Shown here: positions 15,317 to 24,344 of the stretch, piece after piece | Layout of the letters: each line of letters starts with the position of its first letter | Numbering within the stretch: position 1 is the first letter of the stretch | Assembly: GCA_019689635.1 (NCBI GenBank) | Contig: JADGHB010000005.1 | Span: forward strand, 1-64,000 | Source: Nevskia sp. | Lineage (GTDB): Bacteria > Pseudomonadota > Gammaproteobacteria > Nevskiales > Nevskiaceae | Reading direction: 5' to 3' | Length of the DNA stretch: 64,000 nt | Program-made: the position numbers and the translations under genes | The notes under the pieces: generated by a model | Seen by the model: the letters and a program-made list of their open reading frames with translations, nothing else | The model's database searches: none | What the model was told of the DNA's origin: nothing

Positions 15317-17047
15317 ATGTCGCTCAGCCGCAGGGAATTCCTGCACCTCCTCGCGGTTGCCGCGGCGGCCGGCTTGCCGCTCGCTTCGCGCCGCGCGCTG
15401 GCCGGAGAGGCGGGCGCGGATGCGCTCTACGAACTGCCGCCTTTCGGCGACCTGAGCCTGTTGCATTTCACCGATTGCCACGCGCAGTTGCTGCCGATCT
15501 ATTTCCGCGAGCCGAGCGTGAACATCGGCGTGGGCGAGAGCGCCAATCAGCCTCCGCATCTGGTGGGGCAGGCGTTCCTGCGCCGTTACGGGTTCAAACC
15601 CGGCTCCGCCGAGGCCTATGCCTTCACCAGCCTCGATTTCGCGCAGGCGGCCAAGATTTACGGCAAGGTCGGCGGCTTCGCCCACCTGGCCACGCTGGTC
15701 AAGCGCCTGCGCGCCAGCCGGCCGCATTCCCTGCTGCTCGACGGTGGCGACACCTGGCAGGGTTCCGCCACGGCCTTGTGGACGCAGGGCCAGGACATGA
15801 TCGAGGCGCAGCTCGCGCTGGGCGTGGACGTGATGACGGCGCACTGGGAGTTCACCTACGGCGCCGACCGCGTCCAGCAGGCCGTCGCCGGTCCGCTCAA
15901 GGATCGCGTCGCCTTCCTCGCGCAGAACGTGAGAACCGCCGACTTCGGCGATCCGGTGTTCGAGGCGTTCACGATCCGTGAGCTGGGCGGCGTGCCGGTG
16001 GCGGTGATCGGCCAGGCCTTCCCGTATACGCCGATCGCGCATCCGCGCCGCTTCGTCGAGCAGTGGACATTCGGGATCGAGGAGCAGCGCCTGCAGCAGA
16101 ACATCGACCGCGCGCGCGCCAAGGGCGCCCAGGTCGTGGTGCTACTGTCCCACAACGGCATGGACGTCGATCTCAAGCTCGCCGGGCGGGTGCGCGGCCT
16201 CGACGCCATCCTCGGCGGCCACACGCACGACGGCGTGCCGCAGCCGGTGGTGGTGAAAAACGGCGGCGGCCAAACCCTGGTGACCAATGCCGGCAGCAAC
16301 GGTAAGTTTCTCGCCGTGCTCGATCTCCAGGTCAAGGACGGGCGCGTGCGCGACTGGCGCTATCGTCTGTTGCCGGTTTTCGCCAATCTCCTGCCGGCGG
16401 ATCCGGACATGGACGCCCTGATCCGCAAGCAGCGCGCGCCGCATCTGGCACGACTCGGCGCAACGCTGGCGACCACGGAATCGCTGCTTTACCGTCGCGG
16501 CAATTTCAACGGCAGCTTCGACCAGTTGATCCTCGAGGCGATGATGGCGGTCAAGGACGCCGAGATCGCCTTTTCGCCGGGCTTCCGTTGGGGCACCACG
16601 CTGCTGCCGGGCGAGGCGATCACCTACGAGCACCTGCTCGACCAGACGGCGATCACCTATCCGCAAACCACGGTCAACGAATTCACCGGGGCGCAGATCA
16701 AGAACATCTTCGAGGACGTCTGCGACAACCTGTTCAACCCCGATCCCTATATGCAGCAGGGCGGTGACATGGTGCGCGTCGGCGGCCTGACTTATTCCTG
16801 CGCACCATACGAAACCATGGGCAAGCGCATCTCCGATCTGCGCCTGCACGGCCAGCCGCTGAAGGCGGACAAGAAATACAAGGTCGCCGGCTGGGCGCCG
16901 GTCGCCCCGGGCGCGCAAGGGGAGCCGATCTGGGAAGTGGTCGCGACCTATCTGCGCGACCGCAAGACGGTTAACGTCGTGCACGTCAACACCCCGCGGC
17001 TGGTCGGCGTCGAGCACAACGAGGGCATCGTCGCCGGCGAGTCGTAG
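15317..17047 (+). CDS. soxB: SoxB, Mn-dependent S-sulfosulfanyl-L-cysteine sulfohydrolase
   Basis: A 576-residue calcineurin-like phosphoesterase/5'-nucleotidase-fold enzyme with a Tat signal (SRREFLHLLAVAAAAG). Metal motifs are visible: HFTDCHAQ, GGDTWQGS, AHWEFTYG, LLSHNG and GGHTHD. The C-terminal nucleotidase domain begins near residue 380. It hydrolyses the terminal sulfone from SoxY-bound thiosulfate, releasing sulfate. It is the last gene of the sox operon; no hairpin terminator is seen immediately after it. Confidence 0.95.
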   Translation: MSLSRREFLHLLAVAAAAGLPLASRRALAGEAGADALYELPPFGDLSLLHFTDCHAQLLPIYFREPSVNIGVGESANQPPHLVGQAFLRRYGFKPGSAEAYAFTSLDFAQAAKIYGKVGGFAHLATLVKRLRASRPHSLLLDGGDTWQGSATALWTQGQDMIEAQLALGVDVMTAHWEFTYGADRVQQAVAGPLKDRVAFLAQNVRTADFGDPVFEAFTIRELGGVPVAVIGQAFPYTPIAHPRRFVEQWTFGIEEQRLQQNIDRARAKGAQVVVLLSHNGMDVDLKLAGRVRGLDAILGGHTHDGVPQPVVVKNGGGQTLVTNAGSNGKFLAVLDLQVKDGRVRDWRYRLLPVFANLLPADPDMDALIRKQRAPHLARLGATLATTESLLYRRGNFNGSFDQLILEAMMAVKDAEIAFSPGFRWGTTLLPGEAITYEHLLDQTAITYPQTTVNEFTGAQIKNIFEDVCDNLFNPDPYMQQGGDMVRVGGLTYSCAPYETMGKRISDLRLHGQPLKADKKYKVAGWAPVAPGAQGEPIWEVVATYLRDRKTVNVVHVNTPRLVGVEHNEGIVAGES

Positions 17048-17159
17048 CGCGCGGCGGCTCGGGAATTGTGCGATCATGCCGCCGTGGTCGCATCGAACCG
17101 GACACTGACGCCCGGCGGCCGAGCCGCTGCGGGACCGGTCCGCTCCCCGCTGCTCACGC

Positions 17160-17188
17160 AAAAAAGGCCGCAGTCGCTGCGGCCTTTT
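17160..17188 (-). terminator. Rho-independent terminator for tRNA-Leu (bidirectional shape)
   Basis: A 12-base stem (17162-17173 with 17177-17188) around a TCG loop. Read on the minus strand it ends in six T residues, just after the tRNA gene. Read on the plus strand it ends in TTTT and may also stop transcripts from the sox operon. Confidence 0.85.
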
Positions 17189-17204
17189 CCGGGATCCTTA
17201 AGCT

Positions 17205-17289
<85 letters not shown>

Positions 17290-17328
17290 AGCGGGCGTGC
17301 AGACTACTGGCGCACCCCTACTTTGTCA

Positions 17329-19626
17329 ATGAAACGAAACCCCAAGCAAAAACGGCCGCCGCCGGCCAAGGCGGCGCAAGCTCGCCGCGAACGCGGCAAA
17401 CCCGCCGCACCCGTGCGCGTCGCCGCTGTGCCGGAGCGCGCAGCGATTCTGGACTTCCTGCGCGCCAGCGGCGGCGCGTTCACGCTCGACGAGCTGATCG
17501 CGCATTTCGATCTCAAGCGCCTGAGCGAGCAGGAGGCTTTTGCCCGCCGCATCGCGGCGATGACGCGCGAAGGCCAGCTCGCCCCCGCCGAGCGGCCCGG
17601 CGCGCTGCGGGCCGCGGAGCCTGCGGTGCCGGGGCAGCGCGCCGTGCCCCAGGAAGTGCAGGGCAAGGTCACCGCGCATCCGCAGGGCTATGGCTTCCTC
17701 GCCTCGGAATCCGGCGGGCCGGACGTGTTCCTGCCGCCGCCGCAGATGCGCGGCCTGATGCACGGCGATCGCGCCCGGGTGCGCATCACGCAGGAGGACG
17801 CGCGCGGCCGCCGCGAAGGCGCGCTGCTGGAAGTGCTGGAGCGCGGCACGACGCGCGTGGTCGGCCGCCTGCAGGGCCGCCAGGGGGCCTTCACCGTGAT
17901 CCCCTCCAGTCCGCGCCAGCCGGAGGTGCTCATCCCGCCGGCCGAGCGCGGCGGTGCGCGCCACGGCCAGATGGTGGTGGCGGAGCTGATGACGCCGCCC
18001 TCGGGACGCAGTCTCGCGGTCGGGCGCGTGGTGGAGGTTCTCGGCGAACACCTAGCGCCGGGCATGGAGATCCAGGCGGCGATCCGCGCGCACGACCTGC
18101 CGCACGAATGGCCGGCCGCCGTGTTGCGCGAGGCCGCGGCGTTTCCGGCCGAAGTGCTGCCGGAGCAGATCGCCGGCCGCGCCGACCTGCGGCATCTGGG
18201 CCTGGTCACGATCGACGGCGCCGACGCCCGCGACTTCGACGACGCGGTGTACGCCGAAAAAGTGCGCGGCGGCTGGACGCTGTGGGTGGCCATCGCCGAC
18301 GTGTCCGCTTATGTCGCGCCGGGCAGCGCGCTCGACGCCGAGGCCGCCAAGCGCGGCAACTCGGTGTACTTTCCACAGACCGTCATCCCCATGCTGCCGG
18401 AAGCGCTATCCAATGGCCTGTGCTCGCTCAATCCGCAGGTCGATCGCCTGTGCCTAGTGTGCGAGATGCAGGTGAATCGCGAGGGACAAGTGAGCCAGTC
18501 GCGCTTCTATCCGGCGGTGATGCGCTCGCGCGCGCGGCTGGTGTACGAAGAGGTGGCGGAATGGCTGGAAAAGCCCGGGGGCAAGACGGGCGTCGCCGCC
18601 GAGCGGCTCGCCGCGCTCAAGACCTTGCATGAGGTGTTCCAAGCGCTGTACGCGGCGCGTATGCGGCGCGGCGCGATCGACTTCGAGGGCGTCGAGACCA
18701 AGATCGTGTTCGGCCCGGGCCGCAAGATCGAGAAGATCGTGCCGGTGCGGCGCACCGTCGCCCATCGCCTGGTCGAGGAGTGCATGATCGCCGCCAACGT
18801 CGAGGCGGCCAAGCTGGTGGAGCGGCACCGGATCCCGACGCTGTACCGCGTGCACGCCGAGCCGGACCCGGACAAGGTGGCGCTGCTGCGCGAGTTCCTC
18901 GCCGGCCGCGGCCTGCATCTGCCCGGTGGCGCCCGGCCGCGGGCGGCCGACTATGCCGTGACCCTGGCGCAACTGGCCGGCCGCGAGGACGCCGGCGTGA
19001 TCCAGACCGTGATGCTGCGCTCGCTGATGCAGGCGCGCTACAGCCCGGACAACACCGGCCACTTCGGCCTGGCGCTCACGCACTACGCGCACTTCACCAG
19101 CCCGATCCGCCGCTATCCCGACTTGCTGTTGCACCGCGCGATCAAACACGTGCTGGCACACGGCCGGCCGGAAACCTTCGGCTACAGCGTGCAGGAGCTG
19201 GAGCTGCTCGGCGCGCACTGCTCGGCCACCGAACGCCGCGCCGACGAGGCCACGCGCGAGGTCTCCGCCTGGCTCAAGTGCGAATTCATGCAGCACCGCC
19301 TGGGCGAGGAATACACCGGCATCGTCAGCAGCGTCGCGCCCTTCGGCTTGTTCGTGGAGCTGGAGGACCTGTACATCGAAGGCCTGGTGCACGTGTCCAC
19401 GCTCGGCGACGATTACTACGAGTTCGATCCGCGTCACCAGCGCCTGGTCGGCGCACGCAGCCAGCGCGTCTACGGTCTGGGCCAGGCGCTGCGCGTCAAA
19501 GTGGCGCGCGTGAACCTCGACGAGCGCAAGATCGACCTGCTGATCGTCGGCCAGCCGAGGGAGAAAAAGCCCGCCGCCCGTGGTCGAAAGGCGCAGGCGC
19601 CGGCACCGCGCAAGCGCCGGCGCTGA
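17329..19626 (+). CDS. rnr: Ribonuclease R
   Basis: A 765-residue 3'-5' exoribonuclease. The order is a Lys/Arg/Ala-rich N-terminal tail, a winged-helix region (about 45-85), cold-shock domains (about 105-240), the RNB catalytic domain (about 260-590, with TIDGADARDFDDAV holding the Mg-binding aspartates), S1 domain (about 660-745) and a basic tail. It degrades structured RNA and acts with tmRNA. The ATG at 17329 is used; a TTG two codons earlier is possible. rlmB follows 13 bases later, as in E. coli. Confidence 0.95.
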   Translation: MKRNPKQKRPPPAKAAQARRERGKPAAPVRVAAVPERAAILDFLRASGGAFTLDELIAHFDLKRLSEQEAFARRIAAMTREGQLAPAERPGALRAAEPAVPGQRAVPQEVQGKVTAHPQGYGFLASESGGPDVFLPPPQMRGLMHGDRARVRITQEDARGRREGALLEVLERGTTRVVGRLQGRQGAFTVIPSSPRQPEVLIPPAERGGARHGQMVVAELMTPPSGRSLAVGRVVEVLGEHLAPGMEIQAAIRAHDLPHEWPAAVLREAAAFPAEVLPEQIAGRADLRHLGLVTIDGADARDFDDAVYAEKVRGGWTLWVAIADVSAYVAPGSALDAEAAKRGNSVYFPQTVIPMLPEALSNGLCSLNPQVDRLCLVCEMQVNREGQVSQSRFYPAVMRSRARLVYEEVAEWLEKPGGKTGVAAERLAALKTLHEVFQALYAARMRRGAIDFEGVETKIVFGPGRKIEKIVPVRRTVAHRLVEECMIAANVEAAKLVERHRIPTLYRVHAEPDPDKVALLREFLAGRGLHLPGGARPRAADYAVTLAQLAGREDAGVIQTVMLRSLMQARYSPDNTGHFGLALTHYAHFTSPIRRYPDLLLHRAIKHVLAHGRPETFGYSVQELELLGAHCSATERRADEATREVSAWLKCEFMQHRLGEEYTGIVSSVAPFGLFVELEDLYIEGLVHVSTLGDDYYEFDPRHQRLVGARSQRVYGLGQALRVKVARVNLDERKIDLLIVGQPREKKPAARGRKAQAPAPRKRRR

Positions 19627-19639
19627 TCCGAAATCCGCG

Positions 19640-20374
19640 ATGAGCGAGACTTACATCGGCGGTTTCCACGCCGTCATCGCCGCCTTGGAAGAGGGTGGCG
19701 AGCGGTTGCGCGAAATCCTGCTGGCGGACACGCGGCGCGACGCCCGCGCGCAGCGCCTGCTCGCGCTCGCCGCCCAGCGTGGCGTGACGGTGCGCCAGGT
19801 GGCGCGCGACACGCTGGACATTTACGCGCCGGGTTTGCGTCACCAGGGCGTGCTGGCGGCGATCGAGGCCGCCGCGCTCGCCGGCGAGGCGCTGCTCGAC
19901 GTGCCGGCCACGGACGAGCGCTTGCTGCTCGCGCTGGACGGCGTGCAGGACCCGCACAACCTCGGGGCCTGCCTGCGCACCGCGGAAGCCGTGGGTGTAT
20001 CCGCCGTGATCGTGCCCAAGGACCGCGCGGCGGGCCTGACGCCGGCCGCGCGCAAGGCCGCCGCGGGCGCCGCCGAGCGCGTGCCGCTGGTCGCGGTCAC
20101 CAATCTTGCGCGCCGGCTCGCGAAGCTCAAGACGCTGGGGTACTGGATCACGGGCCTGACGGGCGAAGGAAGCGAGTCGATCTACGCGCTCGATTTCACC
20201 GGACCGCAGGTGATCGTGCTCGGCGGCGAGGGCGGCGGGCTGCGGCGGTTGACGGCGGAACATTGCGATCGCCTGGCGCGCATTCCCATGCTGGGGCGGA
20301 TCGAAAGCCTCAACGTCTCGGTGGCGGCCGCGGTATGCCTGTACGAAGCCTACCGCCAGCGCCAGCCGCGCTGA
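19640..20374 (+). CDS. rlmB: 23S rRNA (guanosine-2'-O)-methyltransferase RlmB
   Basis: A 244-residue SPOUT-class methyltransferase that methylates G2251 of 23S rRNA. The N-terminal substrate-binding domain begins ETYIGGFHAV. The C-terminal knot carries DGVQDPHNLGACLRTAEAVGV, split by the family as the N-motif, then GEGGGLRRLT and RIESLNVSVAAAV. It is adjacent to rnr in the same direction. Confidence 0.95.
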   Translation: MSETYIGGFHAVIAALEEGGERLREILLADTRRDARAQRLLALAAQRGVTVRQVARDTLDIYAPGLRHQGVLAAIEAAALAGEALLDVPATDERLLLALDGVQDPHNLGACLRTAEAVGVSAVIVPKDRAAGLTPAARKAAAGAAERVPLVAVTNLARRLAKLKTLGYWITGLTGEGSESIYALDFTGPQVIVLGGEGGGLRRLTAEHCDRLARIPMLGRIESLNVSVAAAVCLYEAYRQRQPR

Positions 20375-20379
20375 GCGCC

Positions 20380-21330
20380 ATGCGTCGCCGTGCGGCCTGG
20401 GGGCTGCTCGCCGCAGCGTTGCTGTGCGCGCTGATCGGCGGGCGGTTGTCGCGTTCGACGGGGCCTGCCCCCGCCGCTGCGCTCCCGCCCCGCGCAGTGG
20501 AAAATCCGCAGGCGGCGCAAACCCCCATCGCGGACACGCCGGCGCCAGAGCGCGCGCAAACCGCGCAGCCGGCGACCGTGTCCTCCGGCATCCCGATCCG
20601 CTTGGTCCGCCGCCCGCCGCTGACCGTGCCTGCGTCGCCCTACGGACCCGCCTACGCGCGCCTGTTGCCGCAGGCGCAGGCCGGCGACCGCACGGCGCAG
20701 TACCGGCTCGGCCTGTTGCTCTATCAGTGCCGCGACATTCCCGCGGATCCGGCCGCGCTCGACCGGCAAGTCGAGCGCGTGTACGAAACCCGCCGCCGCG
20801 AGGGCTGGGATGTGGACGACCCCGCCGCGGAAGAACAGAGCCTGCGCCGGCAATACGCCGAATGCGCCGGCGTGCCGGAGGACGCGCGCGGCCGTTACCG
20901 CGACTGGCTGAAGGCCGCCGCCGATGCCGGCCTGCTGGAAGCCGAGCTCGACCTGCCGCTGCACCTGCCGCCCGGGGACTACTGCCAGTACCTGTCCGAG
21001 TGCTCGCCGGAACAGCGCGCCCGGCAGGAAGCCTTGCAGCAGGAAGCGGTCGAGTATTTCGGCCGCGCGCTCGACCAGGGCAGCGCGCAGGCGCTGTGGA
21101 CGTTCGGCGCCTGGTATTCCGAAGGCGAGGTGTTGCCGGAAAACGACGTCGAGGCCTACGCCGACTTCGAGGCGCTCAACCAGATCTTCGCCGCCGCCGG
21201 CGACCCGCGGAACTTCGACGCGATCCTCGCCGAGCTGCGCGGCCGCCTGCGCCCCGCCGATCTCCAGCAGGCCGAGGCGCGGGCGAAGGAGATTCTTTCC
21301 AACCCGAAGTGCTGCGTGTTGCCGCCGTGA
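20380..21330 (+). CDS. Hypothetical exported protein with SEL1/TPR-like features
   Basis: A 316-residue protein with an N-terminal hydrophobic segment (about 5-22) that could be a signal anchor, a Pro/Ala-rich linker (about 25-80), and a helical region with sentences such as [12 protein letters not shown] and [16 protein letters not shown] that look like SEL1-type repeats. Cysteines in [24 protein letters not shown] and SNPKCCVLP may form disulfides, which fits a periplasmic location. It starts 6 bases after rlmB. I do not recognise the family. Confidence 0.7.
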   Translation: MRRRAAWGLLAAALLCALIGGRLSRSTGPAPAAALPPRAVENPQAAQTPIADTPAPERAQTAQPATVSSGIPIRLVRRPPLTVPASPYGPAYARLLPQAQAGDRTAQYRLGLLLYQCRDIPADPAALDRQVERVYETRRREGWDVDDPAAEEQSLRRQYAECAGVPEDARGRYRDWLKAAADAGLLEAELDLPLHLPPGDYCQYLSECSPEQRARQEALQQEAVEYFGRALDQGSAQALWTFGAWYSEGEVLPENDVEAYADFEALNQIFAAAGDPRNFDAILAELRGRLRPADLQQAEARAKEILSNPKCCVLPP

Positions 21331-21427
21331 CGAGCGTGGCCCGCGCGCCGTTGTGGTCGCTGGGGCGGGCAGACGGTCAGGTTTCGGCAGAGGGAGAATC
21401 GGCGCGGCCGATGCGTTCGCGCTGCGG

Positions 21428-21456
21428 TTGCGCCGCAGTCAGTCATCCACTAGAAT
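21428..21456 (+). promoter_or_regulatory. Predicted sigma-70 promoter for the rpsF operon
   Basis: TTGCGC (21428-21433), a 17-base spacer and TAGAAT (21451-21456), about 105 bases before rpsF. The 232-base gap before rpsF may also hold an S6:S18-type autoregulatory leader in its GC-rich 3' half, but I could not identify the diagnostic motif. Confidence 0.55.
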
Positions 21457-21562
21457 CCGCGCCCTTCCGACGCAAGTCGGGAATCCCCTTGTCCCACCGC
21501 CTGACGCCGCGGGGGACTGTCCGGCGCCGGCATGGCCTTCGCCTCATCCACAAGGAGATCGC

Positions 21563-22000
21563 ATGCGTCACTACGAAATCGTGGTCATGGTGCACCCGGA
21601 CCAGAGCGAACAGGTGCCGGCCATGATCGAGCGCTACAAGAGCATGGTCGAGTCCGACGGCGGCAAGGTCCACCGCGTCGAGGACTGGGGCCGTCGCCAG
21701 CTCGCTTATCCCGTCGCCAAGCTGCACAAGGCGCACTACGTGCTGATGAACGTGGAGTGCTCCGAGCGCGCGCTGGGCGAGCTGGAGAGCGCCTTCCGCT
21801 TCAACGACGCGGTGATCCGCAAGCTGGTGATCCGGATGCCGGGACCGGAGACCGGCCAGTCGCCGCTGTTCAAGGTTCCGGAAGAGGACAAGAAGCCGGA
21901 GTACAAGTCCCGCCAGACCGAAGCCGCGGCGGAAACCGCCGAGGCGGAGGAGTCTGCGCAGACTACGGAAGCCGGTGAAACCGCAGGCGAGGAGGCTTGA
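21563..22000 (+). CDS. rpsF: 30S ribosomal protein bS6
   Basis: A 145-residue protein opening [19 protein letters not shown], standard for bS6, followed by an acidic Glu/Ala tail (about 115-145) longer than in many species. AAGGAG precedes the ATG. In the 30S platform it dimerises with bS18, whose gene follows 3 bases later. The priB gene of enteric bacteria is absent from this operon. Confidence 0.97.
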   Translation: MRHYEIVVMVHPDQSEQVPAMIERYKSMVESDGGKVHRVEDWGRRQLAYPVAKLHKAHYVLMNVECSERALGELESAFRFNDAVIRKLVIRMPGPETGQSPLFKVPEEDKKPEYKSRQTEAAAETAEAEESAQTTEAGETAGEEA

Positions 22001-22003
22001 ACC

Positions 22004-22231
22004 ATGGCGCGTTACTTCCGTAAGAAGAAATCCTGCAAGTTCACCGCCGAGGGCGCGGTGGGCATCGACTACAAGGATCTGGCGACGCTCAAGCAGTACA
22101 TCTCGGAGAACGGCAAGATCGTGCCCAGCCGCATCACCGGCACGCGCAGCCGTTACCAGCGCCAGCTCGCGGTGGCGATCAAGCGCGCGCGCTATCTCGC
22201 GCTGCTGCCGTACACCGACCGGCACGAGTGA
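22004..22231 (+). CDS. rpsR: 30S ribosomal protein bS18
   Basis: A 75-residue basic protein ([12 protein letters not shown] ... [16 protein letters not shown]) typical of bS18. The single cysteine is Cys9; the four-Cys zinc form is not present. It is translated directly after rpsF and followed by rplI after 10 bases. Confidence 0.97.
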   Translation: MARYFRKKKSCKFTAEGAVGIDYKDLATLKQYISENGKIVPSRITGTRSRYQRQLAVAIKRARYLALLPYTDRHE

Positions 22232-22241
22232 GGAGCGCGCG

Positions 22242-22694
22242 ATGGAAGTCATCCTGCTGGAGAAAGTCAAGAACCTCGGCGACCTCGGCGACACGGTCAA
22301 GGTCAAGCCGGGCTACGGCCGCAACTGGCTGTTGCCGCAGGGCAAGGCGCTGCCGGCCACCGAGGCCAACCGCAAGCTCTTCGAGGCGCGCAAGGCGGAG
22401 CTGATCCGCAAGGCGCAGGACTCGCTCAACGCCGCCAAGATGCGCGCCGAGAAACTGGCCGGCGCGGTGATCACGGTCAAGGCGCTGGCGGCGGAAGAAG
22501 GCCGGCTCTACGGCTCGGTGGGCCCCAACGACATCGCTCGCGCTGCCGAAGCGCAGGGCTTCGAGATCAAGAAGAGCGAGATCGACATGCCCGACGGCGT
22601 CATCCGCCAGATCGGCACCTACTCGGTCGTCGCGCGGCTGCATACCGAGGTGGAGGTCGCGCTGACCGTGGTGGTGGAGGAAGAAAAAGGCTGA
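22242..22694 (+). CDS. rplI: 50S ribosomal protein bL9
   Basis: A 150-residue protein with the N-terminal bL9 motif EVILLEKVKNLGDLGD and GYGRNWLLPQGKA, the long connecting helix and a C-terminal domain. GAGGAGCG precedes the start. It ends the ribosomal operon and is followed by a terminator hairpin. Confidence 0.97.
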   Translation: MEVILLEKVKNLGDLGDTVKVKPGYGRNWLLPQGKALPATEANRKLFEARKAELIRKAQDSLNAAKMRAEKLAGAVITVKALAAEEGRLYGSVGPNDIARAAEAQGFEIKKSEIDMPDGVIRQIGTYSVVARLHTEVEVALTVVVEEEKG

Positions 22695-22712
22695 CGGTGT
22701 CGATACGCCGCT

Positions 22713-22738
22713 GAAAAAGTCCATCCGTGGACTTTTTC
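22713..22738 (+). terminator. Rho-independent terminator after rplI
   Basis: An 11-base stem GAAAAAGTCCA/TGGACTTTTTC with TCCG loop, followed by C rather than a longer T-run; the T5 is in the stem. It should stop the rpsF-rpsR-rplI transcript. The hairpin is also one arm of the structured repeat at 22713-22827. Confidence 0.75.
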
Positions 22739-22827
22739 GCAGTCGCTTCGAACAGACGCGAATTTTCTACGCTCCCGGGAATCAGGGCGGGTCCGCAGCT
22801 GATTCCTTTGGCACCTCCATAGTGCCA
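22713..22827 (-). repeat. Structured intergenic repeat, copy A
   Basis: A 115-base element that aligns, as reverse complement, with copy B at 25468-25581. Read on the minus strand it has hairpins TGGCAC/GTGCCA, GGAATCAG/CTGATTCC, a weak TTCG/CGAA hairpin and the 11-base terminator-like stem. The linkers CGGGAGCG and GCGAC are shared with copy B, while stem sequences differ but stay paired. It lies between rplI and dnaB. Confidence 0.65.
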
Positions 22828-22934
22828 GGCGCCCGCGTCACGGACGGCCCGTCGGGCTTGCGCACAGCTTATCCAGAGGATCCGAACCGGTTTGCCGCAT
22901 TGCGTCGCCATGCGGCATGGCGGAGGATAGGTCC

Positions 22935-24317
22935 ATGGCCACTCCGCTCAACCCTCCCGCCGCCGCCAAGAGCGCGCCCAGCCCCAAGACGCCGCCGCAT
23001 TCGATGGAAGCCGAGCAGTCGGTGCTCGGCGGCCTCTTGCTCAACAACCGCGCCTGGTTCGAGCTGGCCGACTTCCTCTCCGAGGAGGATTTCTACACCC
23101 AGGACCACCGACTGATCTTTCGCGCCATCGGCGAGCTGCTGGCGGCCAACCAGCCCTGCGACTTCGTCACCCTGTCCGAGCACCTGCGCGCGCGCAACCT
23201 GCTGGACCAGGCCGGCGGCCTGGCCTACCTGGGCATGCTCGCCGCCGACACGCCGGGCGCGTCCAACATCCGCGCCTACGCGGACATCGTGCGCAGTCAC
23301 GCGGTGTTGCGCGGCTTGATCGCCGCCGGCCAGGACATCGCCGGGATGGGCTACAACCCCGAGGGCCGTACGCCGGCGCAGTTGATCGACGACGCCGAGC
23401 AGAAGGTGTTCGCCATCCGCAGCCGCACCGAGAAGGCGGCCAGTGCCTACCACGACATGCCGCGGCTCATCGAGCGCGTGGAACAGCGGATCGAGGCGCT
23501 GCGCCGCAACCCGGAAAGCTTCAGCGGCCTGTCCACCGGCTTCACCGAATTCGACAAGCTCACCACCGGCCTGCATCCCGGCGATCTGGTCGTCGTCGCC
23601 GGACGACCGGGCATGGGCAAGACGTCTTTTGCCATGAACATCGCCGAGCACGTGGCGATCGAGCGCAAGCTGCCGACCGCGGTGTTCAGCATGGAAATGA
23701 GCGCCGACCAGCTCGCGCTGCGCATCCTGTCCTCGTTCGGGCGCATCGACCAGCAGCGGCTGCGCAGCGGTAATCTCGAGGATCACGACTGGAGCCGGCT
23801 GGTGTCGGCCGGGGGCCTGCTGCGCGAGGCGCCGCTGTACATCGACGAGACCGGCGCGCTCAACCCCCTGGAGCTGCGCGCGCGCGCGCGGCGCATGGCC
23901 GCGCGCCACCAGATCAAACTGGTGGTGGTGGACTATATCCAGCTCATGCAGGTGCCGAACACGCGCGAGAACCGCACCAACGAGATCTCCGAGATCTCGC
24001 GCAGCTTGAAGGCGCTGGCCAAGGAGCTGGCGGTGCCCTTGATCGCCATCTCGCAGCTTTCGCGCGGCGTCGAGAACCGCGACAACAAGCGCCCGCGCAT
24101 GTCGGATCTGCGCGAGTCCGGCGGCATCGAGCAGGATGCCGATCTGGTGGTGTTCGTGTACCGCGACGAGTACTACAACAAGGATTCGCCGGACAAGGGC
24201 ACCGCCGAGATCATCATCGCCAAGCAGCGCAACGGCCCCACCGGCATGGTCAAGACCGCCTTCCTCGGCCAGTACACGCGCTTCGACAACCTGGCGCCCG
24301 GATACGCCTACCCGTAA
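22935..24317 (+). CDS. dnaB: Replicative DNA helicase DnaB
   Basis: A 460-residue hexameric helicase with an N-terminal primase-interacting domain (PHSMEAEQSVLGGLL) and a RecA-like domain with Walker A GRPGMGKTSF and Walker B VVVDYIQLM. The start at 22935 has GGAGG 8 bases upstream; an ATG at 22917 overlaps that site and is less likely. No intein is present. alr follows 27 bases later. Confidence 0.96.
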   Translation: MATPLNPPAAAKSAPSPKTPPHSMEAEQSVLGGLLLNNRAWFELADFLSEEDFYTQDHRLIFRAIGELLAANQPCDFVTLSEHLRARNLLDQAGGLAYLGMLAADTPGASNIRAYADIVRSHAVLRGLIAAGQDIAGMGYNPEGRTPAQLIDDAEQKVFAIRSRTEKAASAYHDMPRLIERVEQRIEALRRNPESFSGLSTGFTEFDKLTTGLHPGDLVVVAGRPGMGKTSFAMNIAEHVAIERKLPTAVFSMEMSADQLALRILSSFGRIDQQRLRSGNLEDHDWSRLVSAGGLLREAPLYIDETGALNPLELRARARRMAARHQIKLVVVDYIQLMQVPNTRENRTNEISEISRSLKALAKELAVPLIAISQLSRGVENRDNKRPRMSDLRESGGIEQDADLVVFVYRDEYYNKDSPDKGTAEIIIAKQRNGPTGMVKTAFLGQYTRFDNLAPGYAYP

Positions 24318-24344
24318 CAGCGATTCCACGGTGCAGGCCCCGCC

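Noticed and set aside
21457-21562. Possible S6:S18 leader RNA before rpsF
   Set aside because: The region is GC-rich and could fold, but I could not find the diagnostic motif, so only the promoter is listed.
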